Assembly: GCF_014699055.1 (NCBI RefSeq)
Contig: NZ_JACXAC010000001.1
Location: 186,001 to 250,000 of the forward strand
Length of the DNA stretch: 64,000 nt
Direction of reading: 5' to 3'
From: Hymenobacter armeniacus
GTDB lineage: Bacteria; Bacteroidota; Bacteroidia; Cytophagales; Hymenobacteraceae
The notes under the pieces were generated by a model, which ran no database searches, was not told where the DNA came from, and saw only the letters and a program-made list of their open reading frames with translations. Below are positions 1 through 8,368 of this stretch, piece by piece. A program made the position numbers and the translations under genes. Numbering within the stretch: the first letter of the stretch is position 1; each line of letters begins with the position of its first letter.

Positions 1-1353
1 GCTTCGGTGCTGGCCACGGCCGGCAGCTTCCCCGTGACGCTGACCAACTCGGCCGGTACTTCCAATGCCTTCACCTTCGTGGTGAGCAACCCCAGCACGG
101 CTGGCGCTTTCGAAACCTTTGAGGCCGGCACCAAGACCAGCTACACCGCCGGCACCGTGACGCTGACCAGCGGCGTGTGGAACTTCGCCAATGCCCTTAT
201 CGGCGACTCGTTTGCCGACAAATTCAACGGGCTGAAGTCGGCCCGCCTGCGCACCGGCGGCGCCATCAGCATGAACTTTGACAAGCCCAACGGCGCGGGC
301 ACCATCATCATCAACTCGGCCCTGTACGGCACCGACACCGGCGCGTCGTTCCTGCTGGAAATTTCGACCGACGGCGGCACCACCTACACCACCGTGCCCG
401 GTGCTCCGGCCGCCCTCACGGCCACGCTCACGCCCTACACCTTCGCGGTGAACCAGGCCGGCAACGTGCGCCTGCGCATCAGCAACACCGTGACGACTAC
501 GACGGCCACGGCGCCCCGCATCATCATCGACGACATCTCGATTTCGGATTTTGTGGCCCCCAACAACCCGGTGCCGGTTATCACGACCATCTCGCCGAAC
601 TCGGTGCAGGTGGGCTCCAACGCGACCATTACCCTCACGGGCACGGGTTTCACCAGCGCTTCGAGCGTTATTGTGACCGGGGCAACCATTCCGACCACGA
701 CCATTCCGAGCACGTTCGTGTCGGCTACGCAAATCACCGCTACGGTGCCCGCTGGCGCTCCGGCAGGCACCTACACCGTGACCGTGGTGAACCCCACGCC
801 CGGCGGCGGAACTTCCAACGGCGTGACGTTCACGATTGTAACCCCGGTGCCCACCATCACCAGCTTCACGCCCACCACGGGCGGCCCCGGCACCACGGTG
901 ACCATCACGGGCACCAACCTGCTGGGCGCCACGGCGGTCCGCATCGGCTCTTTCAACGTGCCCAACTTCTCGGTGGTATCGGCCACGAGCATCACCTTCG
1001 TGGTACCCAGCGGCACGGGCAGCGTGACGGGCGTTATCACGGTGGTAACTCCCGGCGGCACGGCCACCAGCACCGGTTCGTTCAACCTGGTGTCGGCGGC
1101 GCTGGCCAGCCAGGCCCTGCCCGGCCTGCTCGTGTACCCGAACCCGGCTGCTGACCGCGTGACGGTGAGCCTGCCCTCGGCGGGCGCTGCTACGGTGGCC
1201 CTGCGCGACCTGGCCGGCCGCCTGGTGCTGGCGCCGGTGGCGCTTGGCGCCGACAAGCAGGTGCTGCTGCCCGTAGGCCTCGCGGCCGGCGTGTACATGC
1301 TGGAAGTGCGCCAGGGCGAGGTGTTCGCCGTGCGCCGCATCCAGAAGAACTAA
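1..1353 (+). CDS. TIG/IPT-repeat surface protein with T9SS sorting domain (5' partial)
   Basis: Open from the first base, so the true start lies outside the window; 450 residues are visible. They begin with the tail of a TIG/IPT (immunoglobulin-like) domain, followed by a region of roughly 140 residues resembling a jelly-roll fold, then two TIG domains (about residues 190-280 and 280-365) starting with PVPVITTISP and PVPTITSFTP. The last 75 residues, from about LLVYPNPAADRVTVSL to GVYMLEVRQG, fit the type A C-terminal sorting domain used by the type IX secretion system of Bacteroidota. I infer an exported, cell-surface or released adhesin- or enzyme-like protein; the function-giving N-terminus is not visible. 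A strong terminator follows at 1401. Confidence 0.85.
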   Translation, partial: ASVLATAGSFPVTLTNSAGTSNAFTFVVSNPSTAGAFETFEAGTKTSYTAGTVTLTSGVWNFANALIGDSFADKFNGLKSARLRTGGAISMNFDKPNGAGTIIINSALYGTDTGASFLLEISTDGGTTYTTVPGAPAALTATLTPYTFAVNQAGNVRLRISNTVTTTTATAPRIIIDDISISDFVAPNNPVPVITTISPNSVQVGSNATITLTGTGFTSASSVIVTGATIPTTTIPSTFVSATQITATVPAGAPAGTYTVTVVNPTPGGGTSNGVTFTIVTPVPTITSFTPTTGGPGTTVTITGTNLLGATAVRIGSFNVPNFSVVSATSITFVVPSGTGSVTGVITVVTPGGTATSTGSFNLVSAALASQALPGLLVYPNPAADRVTVSLPSAGAATVALRDLAGRLVLAPVALGADKQVLLPVGLAAGVYMLEVRQGEVFAVRRIQKN

Positions 1354-1400
1354 CGGTTCTGCACAGTTGCCCGGCCGTTGTTGGCTGGGCTGGTAGAGAA

Positions 1401-1429
1401 AAGCCCCCGCTGCTGCGGGGGCTTTTTTT
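1401..1429 (+). terminator. Rho-independent terminator
   Basis: An inverted repeat GCCCCCGC / GCGGGGGC with a 4-base loop is followed by an uninterrupted T run. It lies about 50 bases after the stop codon of the TIG-repeat protein. Confidence 0.9.
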
Positions 1430-1468
1430 GTGGCCGAAAGCCGGCTGCGGCATCGTTGTCGGGAACGA

Positions 1469-1497
1469 TTGCGCAAGTAAAATGGGCGCAAGCTTTG
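1469..1497 (+). promoter_or_regulatory. Candidate Bacteroidota promoter for the cupin gene
   Basis: TTG at 1469-1471 and AAGCTTTG at 1490-1497 are separated by 18 bases. This resembles the Bacteroidota -33 TTTG / -7 TAnnTTTG pattern with one mismatch in the -7 box. The predicted leader would be about 55 bases. Confidence 0.3.
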
Positions 1498-1558
1498 GCC
1501 TGGGCGATAAATGGTCGGACTTTTAATAACCCAATTCACCCCTGCCCCCCGCGTAGCA

Positions 1559-1915
1559 ATGACCACCGACGCCACTTTTGAATCCAGCAAGCCTTCGTTC
1601 GTGCCCGATGCCGGCGCCCAGTGGGAAACCACCGGCCCCGGCGTGCGCCGCAAGGTGCTGGCCCACGGCCCCGACCTGATGCTGACGCGCGTGGCCTTCG
1701 AAACCGGCGGCGTGGGCGCCCGGCACAACCATCTGCACGCCCAGCTGAGCTACGTGGAAAGCGGCTCCTTTGCCTACACCATTGCCGACGAGACGCAGAC
1801 GCTGCGCGCCGGCGACAGCTGCTACGTGCCGCCGCTGGCCTGGCACGGCGTGGAGTGCCTGGAAGCCGGCGTGCTGGTGGACGCCTTTACCCCACGGCGC
1901 GACGATTTTCTGTAA
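1559..1915 (+). CDS. Small cupin-domain protein
   Basis: A 118-residue single-domain cupin. The first cupin motif is visible around residues 51-70 (G-V-G-A-R-H-N-H-L-H then Y-V-E-S-G) and the second around residues 91-104 (PPLAWHGVECLEAG). His56/58/60, Glu67 and His96 are the likely metal ligands. The length and the lack of any other domain match the small cupins that act as sugar or lactone isomerases or as pectin-degradation accessory proteins (KdgF-like), but I cannot assign a substrate. It lies just upstream of a pectin-degrading enzyme on the same strand, which makes a KdgF-like role attractive but unproven. I chose the ATG at 1559 because the upstream in-frame ATG at 1511 adds a non-cupin tail; that longer start remains possible. 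Confidence 0.75.
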   Translation: MTTDATFESSKPSFVPDAGAQWETTGPGVRRKVLAHGPDLMLTRVAFETGGVGARHNHLHAQLSYVESGSFAYTIADETQTLRAGDSCYVPPLAWHGVECLEAGVLVDAFTPRRDDFL

Positions 1916-2109
1916 GCAACGCCGCGGTCAAACGGCAAAGCCGTTGGCCCGGTCGTCATAGCACGCGAGGCGGCCGAACGGCAGCCGTTGAACGACATTT
2001 TTTATTAACAATCACGCCATTGCCGCCCGAACGGCGTGGCCTTCGACCGGGTTGGTGGTTTCGCCGCCGGACCGGTCCCCGAACCCCTTCGCCTACTTTT
2101 CTACGCCCC
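1916..2109 (+). other. Intergenic gap with two small hairpins
   Basis: Two short inverted repeats with related sequence occur at 1931-1945 (AACGGC aaa GCCGTT) and 1977-1989 (AACGGC a GCCGTT). The second is followed 10 bases later by a run of six T and could be a weak terminator. No gene is visible here. Confidence 0.35.
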
Positions 2110-4161
2110 ATGAAAACAACTGCCTTGCGCCTGCTGGGACTGGCGTTGCTCTTGCTGCTGAGCTTCTGGCTGCTGCCGGCCCGGGCCCAGACCGTGACCG
2201 TGGCCGCAGATGGCTCCGCGAATTTTCGGACCATCCAAGAGGCCATCAACAGCTTGCCGGCCACGGCTGCCCGGCCACGCACGGTGTACATCAAAAACGG
2301 CACTTACCGCGAGAAGGTGTACGTGGACGGCAAAGCCAACCTCGTGCTCAAGGGGCAAAGCGAAAGGGGCGTTGTCCTGACCTTTCCGCAGGCCCGCGAC
2401 ATGTGGCTGTGCGGCCCCGATGCCAAGGCCGACGACTGGGGCGTGGCCACCCTCAACCTGCGCAACAGCCCCGACATCACCCTCGAAAACCTGAGCGTGG
2501 TGAACAGCTACGGCTTCAACGCCGCCGGCGAGGTCACCATTGACTGCCCAACGGCGCCCGGCGGCCAGAAGAAAGTGAGTAAAAACGGCCACCAGATGGC
2601 CCTGCGGGCCCTCCCCGGCGCCACGCGCCTGATAGCGCGGCACTGCACCTTCCGGGCCCTGGGCGGCGACACGGTGAGCCCCTGGGACACGGAAGCTGGC
2701 GCCTACTATTTCAAGGACTGCACCATGGAGGGCGGCGTGGATTTTTACTGCCCCCGCGGCTGGGCCTACGCCGAAAACTGCCGTTTCATCTGCCATAGCA
2801 AGGAAGCGGCCATCTGGCACGACGGCTCGGGCAGCCGCGACTCGAAAACGGTGCTGCGCAACTGCTCCTTTGTTGGCGACGACGGCTTCAAGCTGGGGCG
2901 CTTCCACCGGGAGGCGCAGTTTTACCTGGTCGATTGCACCTTTGCCCGGAACATGGCCGATGCCGACATCTACCACGCCGTTTCGGGCCCCGGGCCCAAG
3001 CAGTGGGGCCGCCGCGTGTACTACGCCAACTGCCACCGCCAGGGCGGCGACTACGCTTGGCACCGCGACAACCTAGCCACCGTCGAGGGCGCGCCGAAGC
3101 CCAAAGACCTCACTGCCGCCTGGACCTTCGGCGGGCGCTGGAACCCGCTGACGGGCGCCGTGGCCGCAACGGCCCCCGGCGTGCCCGCCGCACAGCTCGA
3201 CACCACGGCCGAAAAGATGCTGCTCTACCAGCGCGCCGTGGGCGGCTGGCCCAAGGCCTTGGGCGAAGTGAAAATCAACTACGCCGCCCGCCTGAGCGAG
3301 GGCGCCCGCGCGGGCTTGCTCGACAGCAAGAACCAGAACGATGCCACCATCGACAACGACGCCACCACCCGCGAAATCCACTACCTGCTCAAAGCCTTTC
3401 AGCACACCCACAACCCGGCCTACCGCCAGGGCGCCGAAAACGGCATCCGCTACCTGCTGAAAATGCAGTACCCCAACGGCGGCTTCCCGCAGTTTTACCC
3501 CGACCTGAGTGGCTACCGGCGCGAAATTACCTTCAACGACGACGCCATGATTCGGGCCCTGGGCGTGCTGCGCCGCGTGGCCCGCAAGGAGGAGCGCTAC
3601 GCCCTGGTCGGCCCGGAGCTGGTGCCCCTGGCGCAGGCCGCCGTGGCCCGCGGCGTCGACTGCATCCTGAAAACGCAGGTACTCCAGAACGGTCGCCCCA
3701 CCGCCTGGTGCGCCCAATACGACGAAGTGAGCCTGCTGCCCGCCAAAGCCCGCGCCTTCGAGCTGCCTTCGCTGAGCGGGGCGGAGTCGGTAGGCATCGT
3801 GCGCTTCCTAATGGACGAACCCGTCACGCCCGCCGTGAAGGCCTCCATCGAGGGGGCCGTGTCCTGGTTTGAGCAGGTGAAAATGCCGGGCTACGCGCTC
3901 AAGGAAATTGCCGCCCCGCAGGAGAAAACCCACCGCGACCGGGTGATTGTGCCGCAGCCCGGCGCCACCCTCTGGGCGCGGTTCTACGAGTTGGGCACCA
4001 ACCGGCCCATCTACGTGGGGCGCGACAGCCAAGTGCATTACCAACTCAGCGAGATTGAAAACGAGCGCCGCGCCGGCTACGTGTACGCCAGCACCTGGCC
4101 GGCCGAACTGCTGCAGAAGGAATACCCCGCCTGGCAGAAACGAGTGGCCGCAGCCAAATAG
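2110..4161 (+). CDS. Bifunctional pectin methylesterase (CE8) - pectate lyase (PL10)
   Basis: A 683-residue secreted enzyme. Residues 1-26 are a clear signal peptide (MKTTALRLLGLALLLLLSFW, ending PARA|Q). Residues about 30-330 form a right-handed beta-helix pectinesterase of the CE8 type: the opening TVAADGSANFRTIQEAIN, GHQMALRA near 160, GGDTVSPWD near 185-193 and GGVDFYCPRGW near 208-218 carry the acid residues. Residues about 365-680 match PL10 pectate lyase: TIDNDATTREIHYL near 413, YPNGGFPQFYP near 453, ITFNDDAMIRAL near 473 and SLSGAESVGI near 553. The protein should de-esterify pectin and then cleave the exposed polygalacturonate by beta-elimination, in the periplasm or outside the cell. 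The frame stays open 489 bases upstream, but only the ATG at 2110 gives a signal peptide. Confidence 0.9.
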   Translation: MKTTALRLLGLALLLLLSFWLLPARAQTVTVAADGSANFRTIQEAINSLPATAARPRTVYIKNGTYREKVYVDGKANLVLKGQSERGVVLTFPQARDMWLCGPDAKADDWGVATLNLRNSPDITLENLSVVNSYGFNAAGEVTIDCPTAPGGQKKVSKNGHQMALRALPGATRLIARHCTFRALGGDTVSPWDTEAGAYYFKDCTMEGGVDFYCPRGWAYAENCRFICHSKEAAIWHDGSGSRDSKTVLRNCSFVGDDGFKLGRFHREAQFYLVDCTFARNMADADIYHAVSGPGPKQWGRRVYYANCHRQGGDYAWHRDNLATVEGAPKPKDLTAAWTFGGRWNPLTGAVAATAPGVPAAQLDTTAEKMLLYQRAVGGWPKALGEVKINYAARLSEGARAGLLDSKNQNDATIDNDATTREIHYLLKAFQHTHNPAYRQGAENGIRYLLKMQYPNGGFPQFYPDLSGYRREITFNDDAMIRALGVLRRVARKEERYALVGPELVPLAQAAVARGVDCILKTQVLQNGRPTAWCAQYDEVSLLPAKARAFELPSLSGAESVGIVRFLMDEPVTPAVKASIEGAVSWFEQVKMPGYALKEIAAPQEKTHRDRVIVPQPGATLWARFYELGTNRPIYVGRDSQVHYQLSEIENERRAGYVYASTWPAELLQKEYPAWQKRVAAAK

Positions 4162-4185
4162 GCAGTTTGGACGTGTATCTATAAT

Positions 4186-4291
4186 GTAGAGACGCATATT
4201 TGCGTCTCGTTGTAAGCGCCGTAGAGGGTGCGTTTCCCTATTCAAGAAGGCGCCAGACGTTCAACGACGAGACGCAAATATGCGTCTCTAT
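4186..4291. repeat. Pair of inverted 20-bp palindromic repeats
   Basis: GAGACGCATATTTGCGTCTC at 4189-4208 and its reverse complement at 4269-4288. Each unit is itself nearly palindromic and the flanking bases (GTA on one side, GTTG/GTCG on the other) also match, so the two copies form a larger inverted repeat. They sit between the convergent pectinase gene and the 601-residue membrane protein and could form a bidirectional terminator-like cruciform. Confidence 0.85.
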
Positions 4292-4302
4292 ACAACCTCG
4301 CG

Positions 4303-6108
4303 CTACAGCTTTTCTTCCAGCCAAAGGTACCCGGCTGCCAGCAGAAACAGGGCGAAAAACCACCCCGCCGGCCAGGGCTGAGCCACAGTTTCACTTGCCA
4401 CGGCCGCGCCGGGCGCCGCCATGGCTTGCTGAACCACTGCCAGTTGGCGTTCCTCTCGTTCCGGCCCAGCCCAGGCGCCGGCTGGGTACACGTAGAACGA
4501 ATGCGTGACGCGCCCCGGACCAGTGAGCTTGTGCCAGCCCGGTGCCTGCGGCCAGAACTGGGCCGTGCTCCATTCGGGAAGGCGGGTGTCCTGGCGCAGC
4601 GCCAATCGGACAGTAGGCCCTGCTGAAAGAGCCCGAACGGTGGGCTGGCTTTTGGGAAAAGCAGCGGTGAGGTGCAGCAGCAGCGGCTGCTGCGGGCGCG
4701 GCCAGCGCGTGCCTACCTGCCAGGCGGCTTCGGTAGGAGCGGGGGGCCGGGCGGCCGTCAGCAGGCGGTTCCAATAGGAGCGGTAGAGGTCCGGGCGGCC
4801 TTGCAGCCCCCACGGGAAGGTTTCGGGCACCAGCGATACCGCCACAAATCCCAGCCCCACCCGCCGGTTGGCGGCGGCCACGGCCTGGCCCGGGCCGCTG
4901 GCCAACGGCTGCAGGCCGGCCGCGGGCCGCAGTTGGGCGGGCAGCGCCGCCCGGGCCCCGGCCGGCGCATCGGGCCAGGTGAGGGGCTGGGCCGAAGCCT
5001 GTGCGGCCGCCCGGGGCAACACCGCAAAATCAGTCCGCCCCGGCACGCTGCGCGGGAGCGGCCCCGCTTCGGCCACCACCAGCAGGCCGAGGCGCCCGGC
5101 CGTGATGGCGCCTTGCAGCGCGCCGGTTTCGGCGGGCGTCAGGGCTGCCAGGGTAGCGGCATCGGCCACCACGATGGCGTAGCGGGCCAGCAGGGCCGGC
5201 GTGAGACGGGCCAGGTCGGTGGCCGGCTGGTTCACGAAATCGGTTTGCACCAAGCCCCGGCTTACGGTGGTGCGCAAGGCCACGGGGTAATGCGTTTCGG
5301 CGAGGTAGTTTTTCAGGTACTTGAACTCAAACGACGGCGTGGCGGTGAGCAGCAGCACCGCGGGCAGCGGCGGCGTGGTCACTTCCAGGGGCACGGGCTC
5401 AGCCGCGAGCTGACGGCCGCCGCGGCGCAACTGTAGCTCGTACAAACTCAGCCCCCCTGTTTTGGGCTGGTAGCGCAGCCGGAAAGGCCCGCCGCCCGCC
5501 GGCACCCGCACCGAGTCGCGCACGGTGCCAGCCGCCAGCAGGCAGGCCCAGGCCGGGGCATCAGCCTTGGGCAACAAGGCCGTGCCTTCCACCCGCAGCA
5601 CGTCGCCCAAGGGCAGCTTGCTTTCCCATAACGCGGTGCTGAACCCCGCCGCGGCCGCCTCCGGGTGCAGCCTGATGGGCATATTGCCCAGCATCGGCAG
5701 CTCGGCCGCCGCCAAGCCCCGCCCGATGACGTGCAAACCCTGCAGCTTGGGCTGCTGCTCGGCCAGGGTTAGCAAGGAGTTGAGTGGTCGGGTTTTGTTG
5801 GGAGCAGTCAAGTCGCCGTAGCGCCACACCGGCGTGCCAGCACCCAGCCGCCGGAGCAATTGCCGCAGCGTATCGGGCGAGTAGTTGGCCGTGAGCAGAA
5901 TGGCCTGGCCGCGCGCCGCCGGCACCTGCCGCGTGGGCGGAAAGGCCGTGAGCCACAGCGCCTCGGCCGCTACCAGCCCCGCCAGCGCCCGCAGCATGCG
6001 CCGCCGATGCCCGCGCCAGGCTTGCGCCAGCAGCCCCAGGCCCAGCAGCACGCAAAACCCCAGCAAAACGTAATAGGCAGTAGATTGGGCCATGATAAAT
6101 GGGGGCAT
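4303..6108 (-). CDS. Membrane protein with glutamine-amidotransferase-like core, MoxR cluster
   Basis: A 601-residue protein with two membrane segments at the N-terminus (about residues 11-30 and 36-55), a long soluble region, and one membrane segment at the extreme C-terminus (WFFALFLLAAGYLWLEEK). The central region (about 60-400) has alternating hydrophobic strands reminiscent of the class I glutamine-amidotransferase-like fold found in large membrane proteins next to DUF58 and BatA genes; I see no catalytic Cys-His pair. It is the last gene of the minus-strand MoxR cluster. Its ATG at 6108 lies one base after the TAG of the preceding gene, so translation is probably coupled; an ATG at 6093 is an alternative. 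The function is unknown. Confidence 0.75.
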   Translation of the reverse strand: MPPFIMAQSTAYYVLLGFCVLLGLGLLAQAWRGHRRRMLRALAGLVAAEALWLTAFPPTRQVPAARGQAILLTANYSPDTLRQLLRRLGAGTPVWRYGDLTAPNKTRPLNSLLTLAEQQPKLQGLHVIGRGLAAAELPMLGNMPIRLHPEAAAAGFSTALWESKLPLGDVLRVEGTALLPKADAPAWACLLAAGTVRDSVRVPAGGGPFRLRYQPKTGGLSLYELQLRRGGRQLAAEPVPLEVTTPPLPAVLLLTATPSFEFKYLKNYLAETHYPVALRTTVSRGLVQTDFVNQPATDLARLTPALLARYAIVVADAATLAALTPAETGALQGAITAGRLGLLVVAEAGPLPRSVPGRTDFAVLPRAAAQASAQPLTWPDAPAGARAALPAQLRPAAGLQPLASGPGQAVAAANRRVGLGFVAVSLVPETFPWGLQGRPDLYRSYWNRLLTAARPPAPTEAAWQVGTRWPRPQQPLLLHLTAAFPKSQPTVRALSAGPTVRLALRQDTRLPEWSTAQFWPQAPGWHKLTGPGRVTHSFYVYPAGAWAGPEREERQLAVVQQAMAAPGAAVASETVAQPWPAGWFFALFLLAAGYLWLEEKL

Positions 6109-6109
6109 G

Positions 6110-8368
6110 CTAGCGGCTTAACTCCTGGAAATAACGCCGGCCCAGCCGGTCGGGGGCAGCCGGCGGCACGGGCACGGGGCTGGGCGCGGCCAGCAGGTCG
6201 GTGAGGGCGCGCTCCACGGGCAGGCGGCAGTCGGGGCAGGTGGGGCGGCCGGCGCGCACGTCGGCCACCAGCTGGCGCAAGGCTTTGAGGGCCGGCAGAT
6301 ACAGCCCCGGCCGCTCCAGCGCCGCCCCGGCCAGCACCGAGCCAGCTTGCTCCAGCACCGGCGCCTCGGCCGGCCGGGCCTTGGTGCCGGGCGCGTGCGC
6401 CGCGAGCCAGCGCAGGGCGGCCCGCACCGCCGGCTGCGACACCGCGGCCGCTACCTGCTGCTGGCGGCGCGGGGCGGCCGCGCCCTTCAGCTCGCCGGTG
6501 AGGCGCAGGGTGGCTTCGGGCATGGGCGGCGGCGTGAAGCCGGCTTTCTTGACGAAGGCGCGGGTTTGCTGCTGCACCTGCTTCAGCAGGCGCAGGGCGC
6601 GGTATTCGTAGGGGCGGGCCGCCGCCAGCTGGCCGGTGCGCAGGCGCAGTTCGGCCGCCCACATCTCGTCGAGCACGGCGCGCAGCTTGGCTTTCACGGC
6701 GGGCTCCAGGAAGTCGGCGGTTTCGGCGTCGTCGTGCTTGTGCATGTAGGGGTCCATCAGCTCATCGGTTTCGGCCGTGGGCGAGGCTTTGGCCGAAGAC
6801 GCCGCCAGGGGCGCGGCGTGGTCCTCGTGCGGGTGCTCGTCGGGGGCTTCGGCGGTGGGTGGGCCGGGGGCCTCTTCCTCTTCGGCAATGGGCGAGTGCG
6901 GCGCCGACCCCATGGCCTGCTCCGATTCTTCGCCCATAAACTTGCCGTAGCGCAGACGCAGCGTCTGCTGGTCGAAGCCCAGGGCGTTGGCGCGGCTGGC
7001 CACGGTGGCCGCGTCCAGCTTCGGCTTTTCGGCAATCAGCTTTTCGGTGTCGATGATGATTTGGCGCTGGCTGCGGAAGTAGGCGGGGGCCACCTTCACG
7101 CCCATGCCCACGTCGGCGGGGCTGTCGGCTACGGCGGTGTCCTGCCACTGCACCAGGTAGGCGTCGGTGCGGGAGGTGTGGCCGGCATTGTCGCGCGCCG
7201 TGAGGTAGAAGTACAGCTCATCGCCATAGGTGAGGCCCAGCCTGGGCAAGTTGAGTGCGCCGGTGAGGCTGGCCTGGGCCGCGCCGCCGCGCAGGGCCGC
7301 CGTCAGGTCGCGCCGCACCTCCCGAAACTTCACCGCCTCGCCCTGGCCCTGGGCCACGGTGATGACCATTTCGGCCCGGCTCAGGCCGTAGTCGTCGCGT
7401 GCGGTGGCGCGCACCGCTACTTCGGGCCGCTGGCCGTAGGCCTCCACCAGCGTGTAGGGCTTGGGGGTTTGAATGCGCAGCACCGGGGCCTGGTCGGCCC
7501 GCACGTCAATGGCGTAATCGTCGGACACGGTGCCGCCCAGCCGCAGCCGGTAGAGGGTGGAGGCGGTAAGCGTCAGCTCCGTGTAATACCGTCCCGGCTG
7601 CCCCGCTACCGGTTGCATCGGCTGCCGGAGCCGGCCAATTTCCAGCGTCGGTGCCAGCCGGCCCGCGCGGCTCACTCGCACCTGCCAGCGCACCCGCGAC
7701 CCTTCCGGGCACTGAAAAGATGCCTGCGCCGGCCCGAACGCCGCCTGGCGGGTGTAGGCCGGCGGCGTCACCAGCAGTTGGGTTTCGGCGATGCGGGCGG
7801 GCGCTTGGCCCGCCACGGTGGCCTGCTTTTCGGAGAAATGTACCGCCACGGCACGGGGCGCGCGGCCCGCTTGCTTGGCGGGCCACCACCACGCTACAGC
7901 CGCAGCCAGTAGCAGCAGCCCGGTAGCCCAAACCGAGCGCCGGAACGAAACCGGAATGGTCAGCCGCCTTTCCTCCTGCAATACGTGCAGCCGCTGGCCC
8001 ACCCGGCGCTGCTGAAACCGCTCCAGCAGGTTAAGCTCATCGGCCCCGCGCAGCAGCAGGCCGACGCTATCCTCCAGCTCCGGAAATTGGCGGTCGAGCC
8101 GGGCCGTTATCACGGCTGGGCGTAGGCGTCGCAACGGCCACAAGAGCCAGACCCCTATGCCCAAGCCGACGACGGCCGCTGCTGCCAGCATCCCGCGGCT
8201 GGCCGGCCAGCGTTGCGCCAGCAGCCCCAGCAGCAGGGCAGCCGCCACCGCTGGCAGCAGCACGGTCGCCGCCCGCCGCCACGCATAGCTATGCCGCACC
8301 GCGGCCAGCCGCTGGCGGGCTTGGGCACCAGTCATGCTGGCGGAAGCTGATTCTAAGGCCTGGCTCAT
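6110..8368 (-). CDS. DUF4175-like membrane protein, MoxR cluster
   Basis: A 752-residue protein. Hydrophobic segments at about residues 33-50, 60-78 and 146-163 are followed by a large, probably periplasmic region with beta-rich segments (VRWQVRVSRAGRL, YYTELTLTASTLYRLRLGG, YDDYAIDV-like strands) and then charged helices. A low-complexity Glu/Pro/His stretch lies near residues 485-525. This layout is that of the large DUF4175-type proteins found with MoxR, DUF58 and BatA genes in Bacteroidota. The start ATG (8366-8368) overlaps the stop of the upstream BatA-like gene as ATGA, so the two are translationally coupled. The open frame extends further upstream inside the BatA-like gene, but that part is a shadow. 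The biochemical role is unknown; an envelope or stress function is inferred from the neighbours. Confidence 0.75.
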   Translation of the reverse strand: MSQALESASASMTGAQARQRLAAVRHSYAWRRAATVLLPAVAAALLLGLLAQRWPASRGMLAAAAVVGLGIGVWLLWPLRRLRPAVITARLDRQFPELEDSVGLLLRGADELNLLERFQQRRVGQRLHVLQEERRLTIPVSFRRSVWATGLLLLAAAVAWWWPAKQAGRAPRAVAVHFSEKQATVAGQAPARIAETQLLVTPPAYTRQAAFGPAQASFQCPEGSRVRWQVRVSRAGRLAPTLEIGRLRQPMQPVAGQPGRYYTELTLTASTLYRLRLGGTVSDDYAIDVRADQAPVLRIQTPKPYTLVEAYGQRPEVAVRATARDDYGLSRAEMVITVAQGQGEAVKFREVRRDLTAALRGGAAQASLTGALNLPRLGLTYGDELYFYLTARDNAGHTSRTDAYLVQWQDTAVADSPADVGMGVKVAPAYFRSQRQIIIDTEKLIAEKPKLDAATVASRANALGFDQQTLRLRYGKFMGEESEQAMGSAPHSPIAEEEEAPGPPTAEAPDEHPHEDHAAPLAASSAKASPTAETDELMDPYMHKHDDAETADFLEPAVKAKLRAVLDEMWAAELRLRTGQLAAARPYEYRALRLLKQVQQQTRAFVKKAGFTPPPMPEATLRLTGELKGAAAPRRQQQVAAAVSQPAVRAALRWLAAHAPGTKARPAEAPVLEQAGSVLAGAALERPGLYLPALKALRQLVADVRAGRPTCPDCRLPVERALTDLLAAPSPVPVPPAAPDRLGRRYFQELSR

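Noticed and set aside
1621..2109. Open frame of 163 codons upstream of, and in frame with, the pectinase
   Set aside because: It overlaps the cupin gene in another frame, is Arg/Ala-rich shadow sequence, and the ATG at 2110 gives a perfect signal peptide.
6347..7912. 521-codon open frame on the plus strand
   Set aside because: Antisense to the DUF4175-like gene; Gly/Arg/His-rich, no start context and no family.
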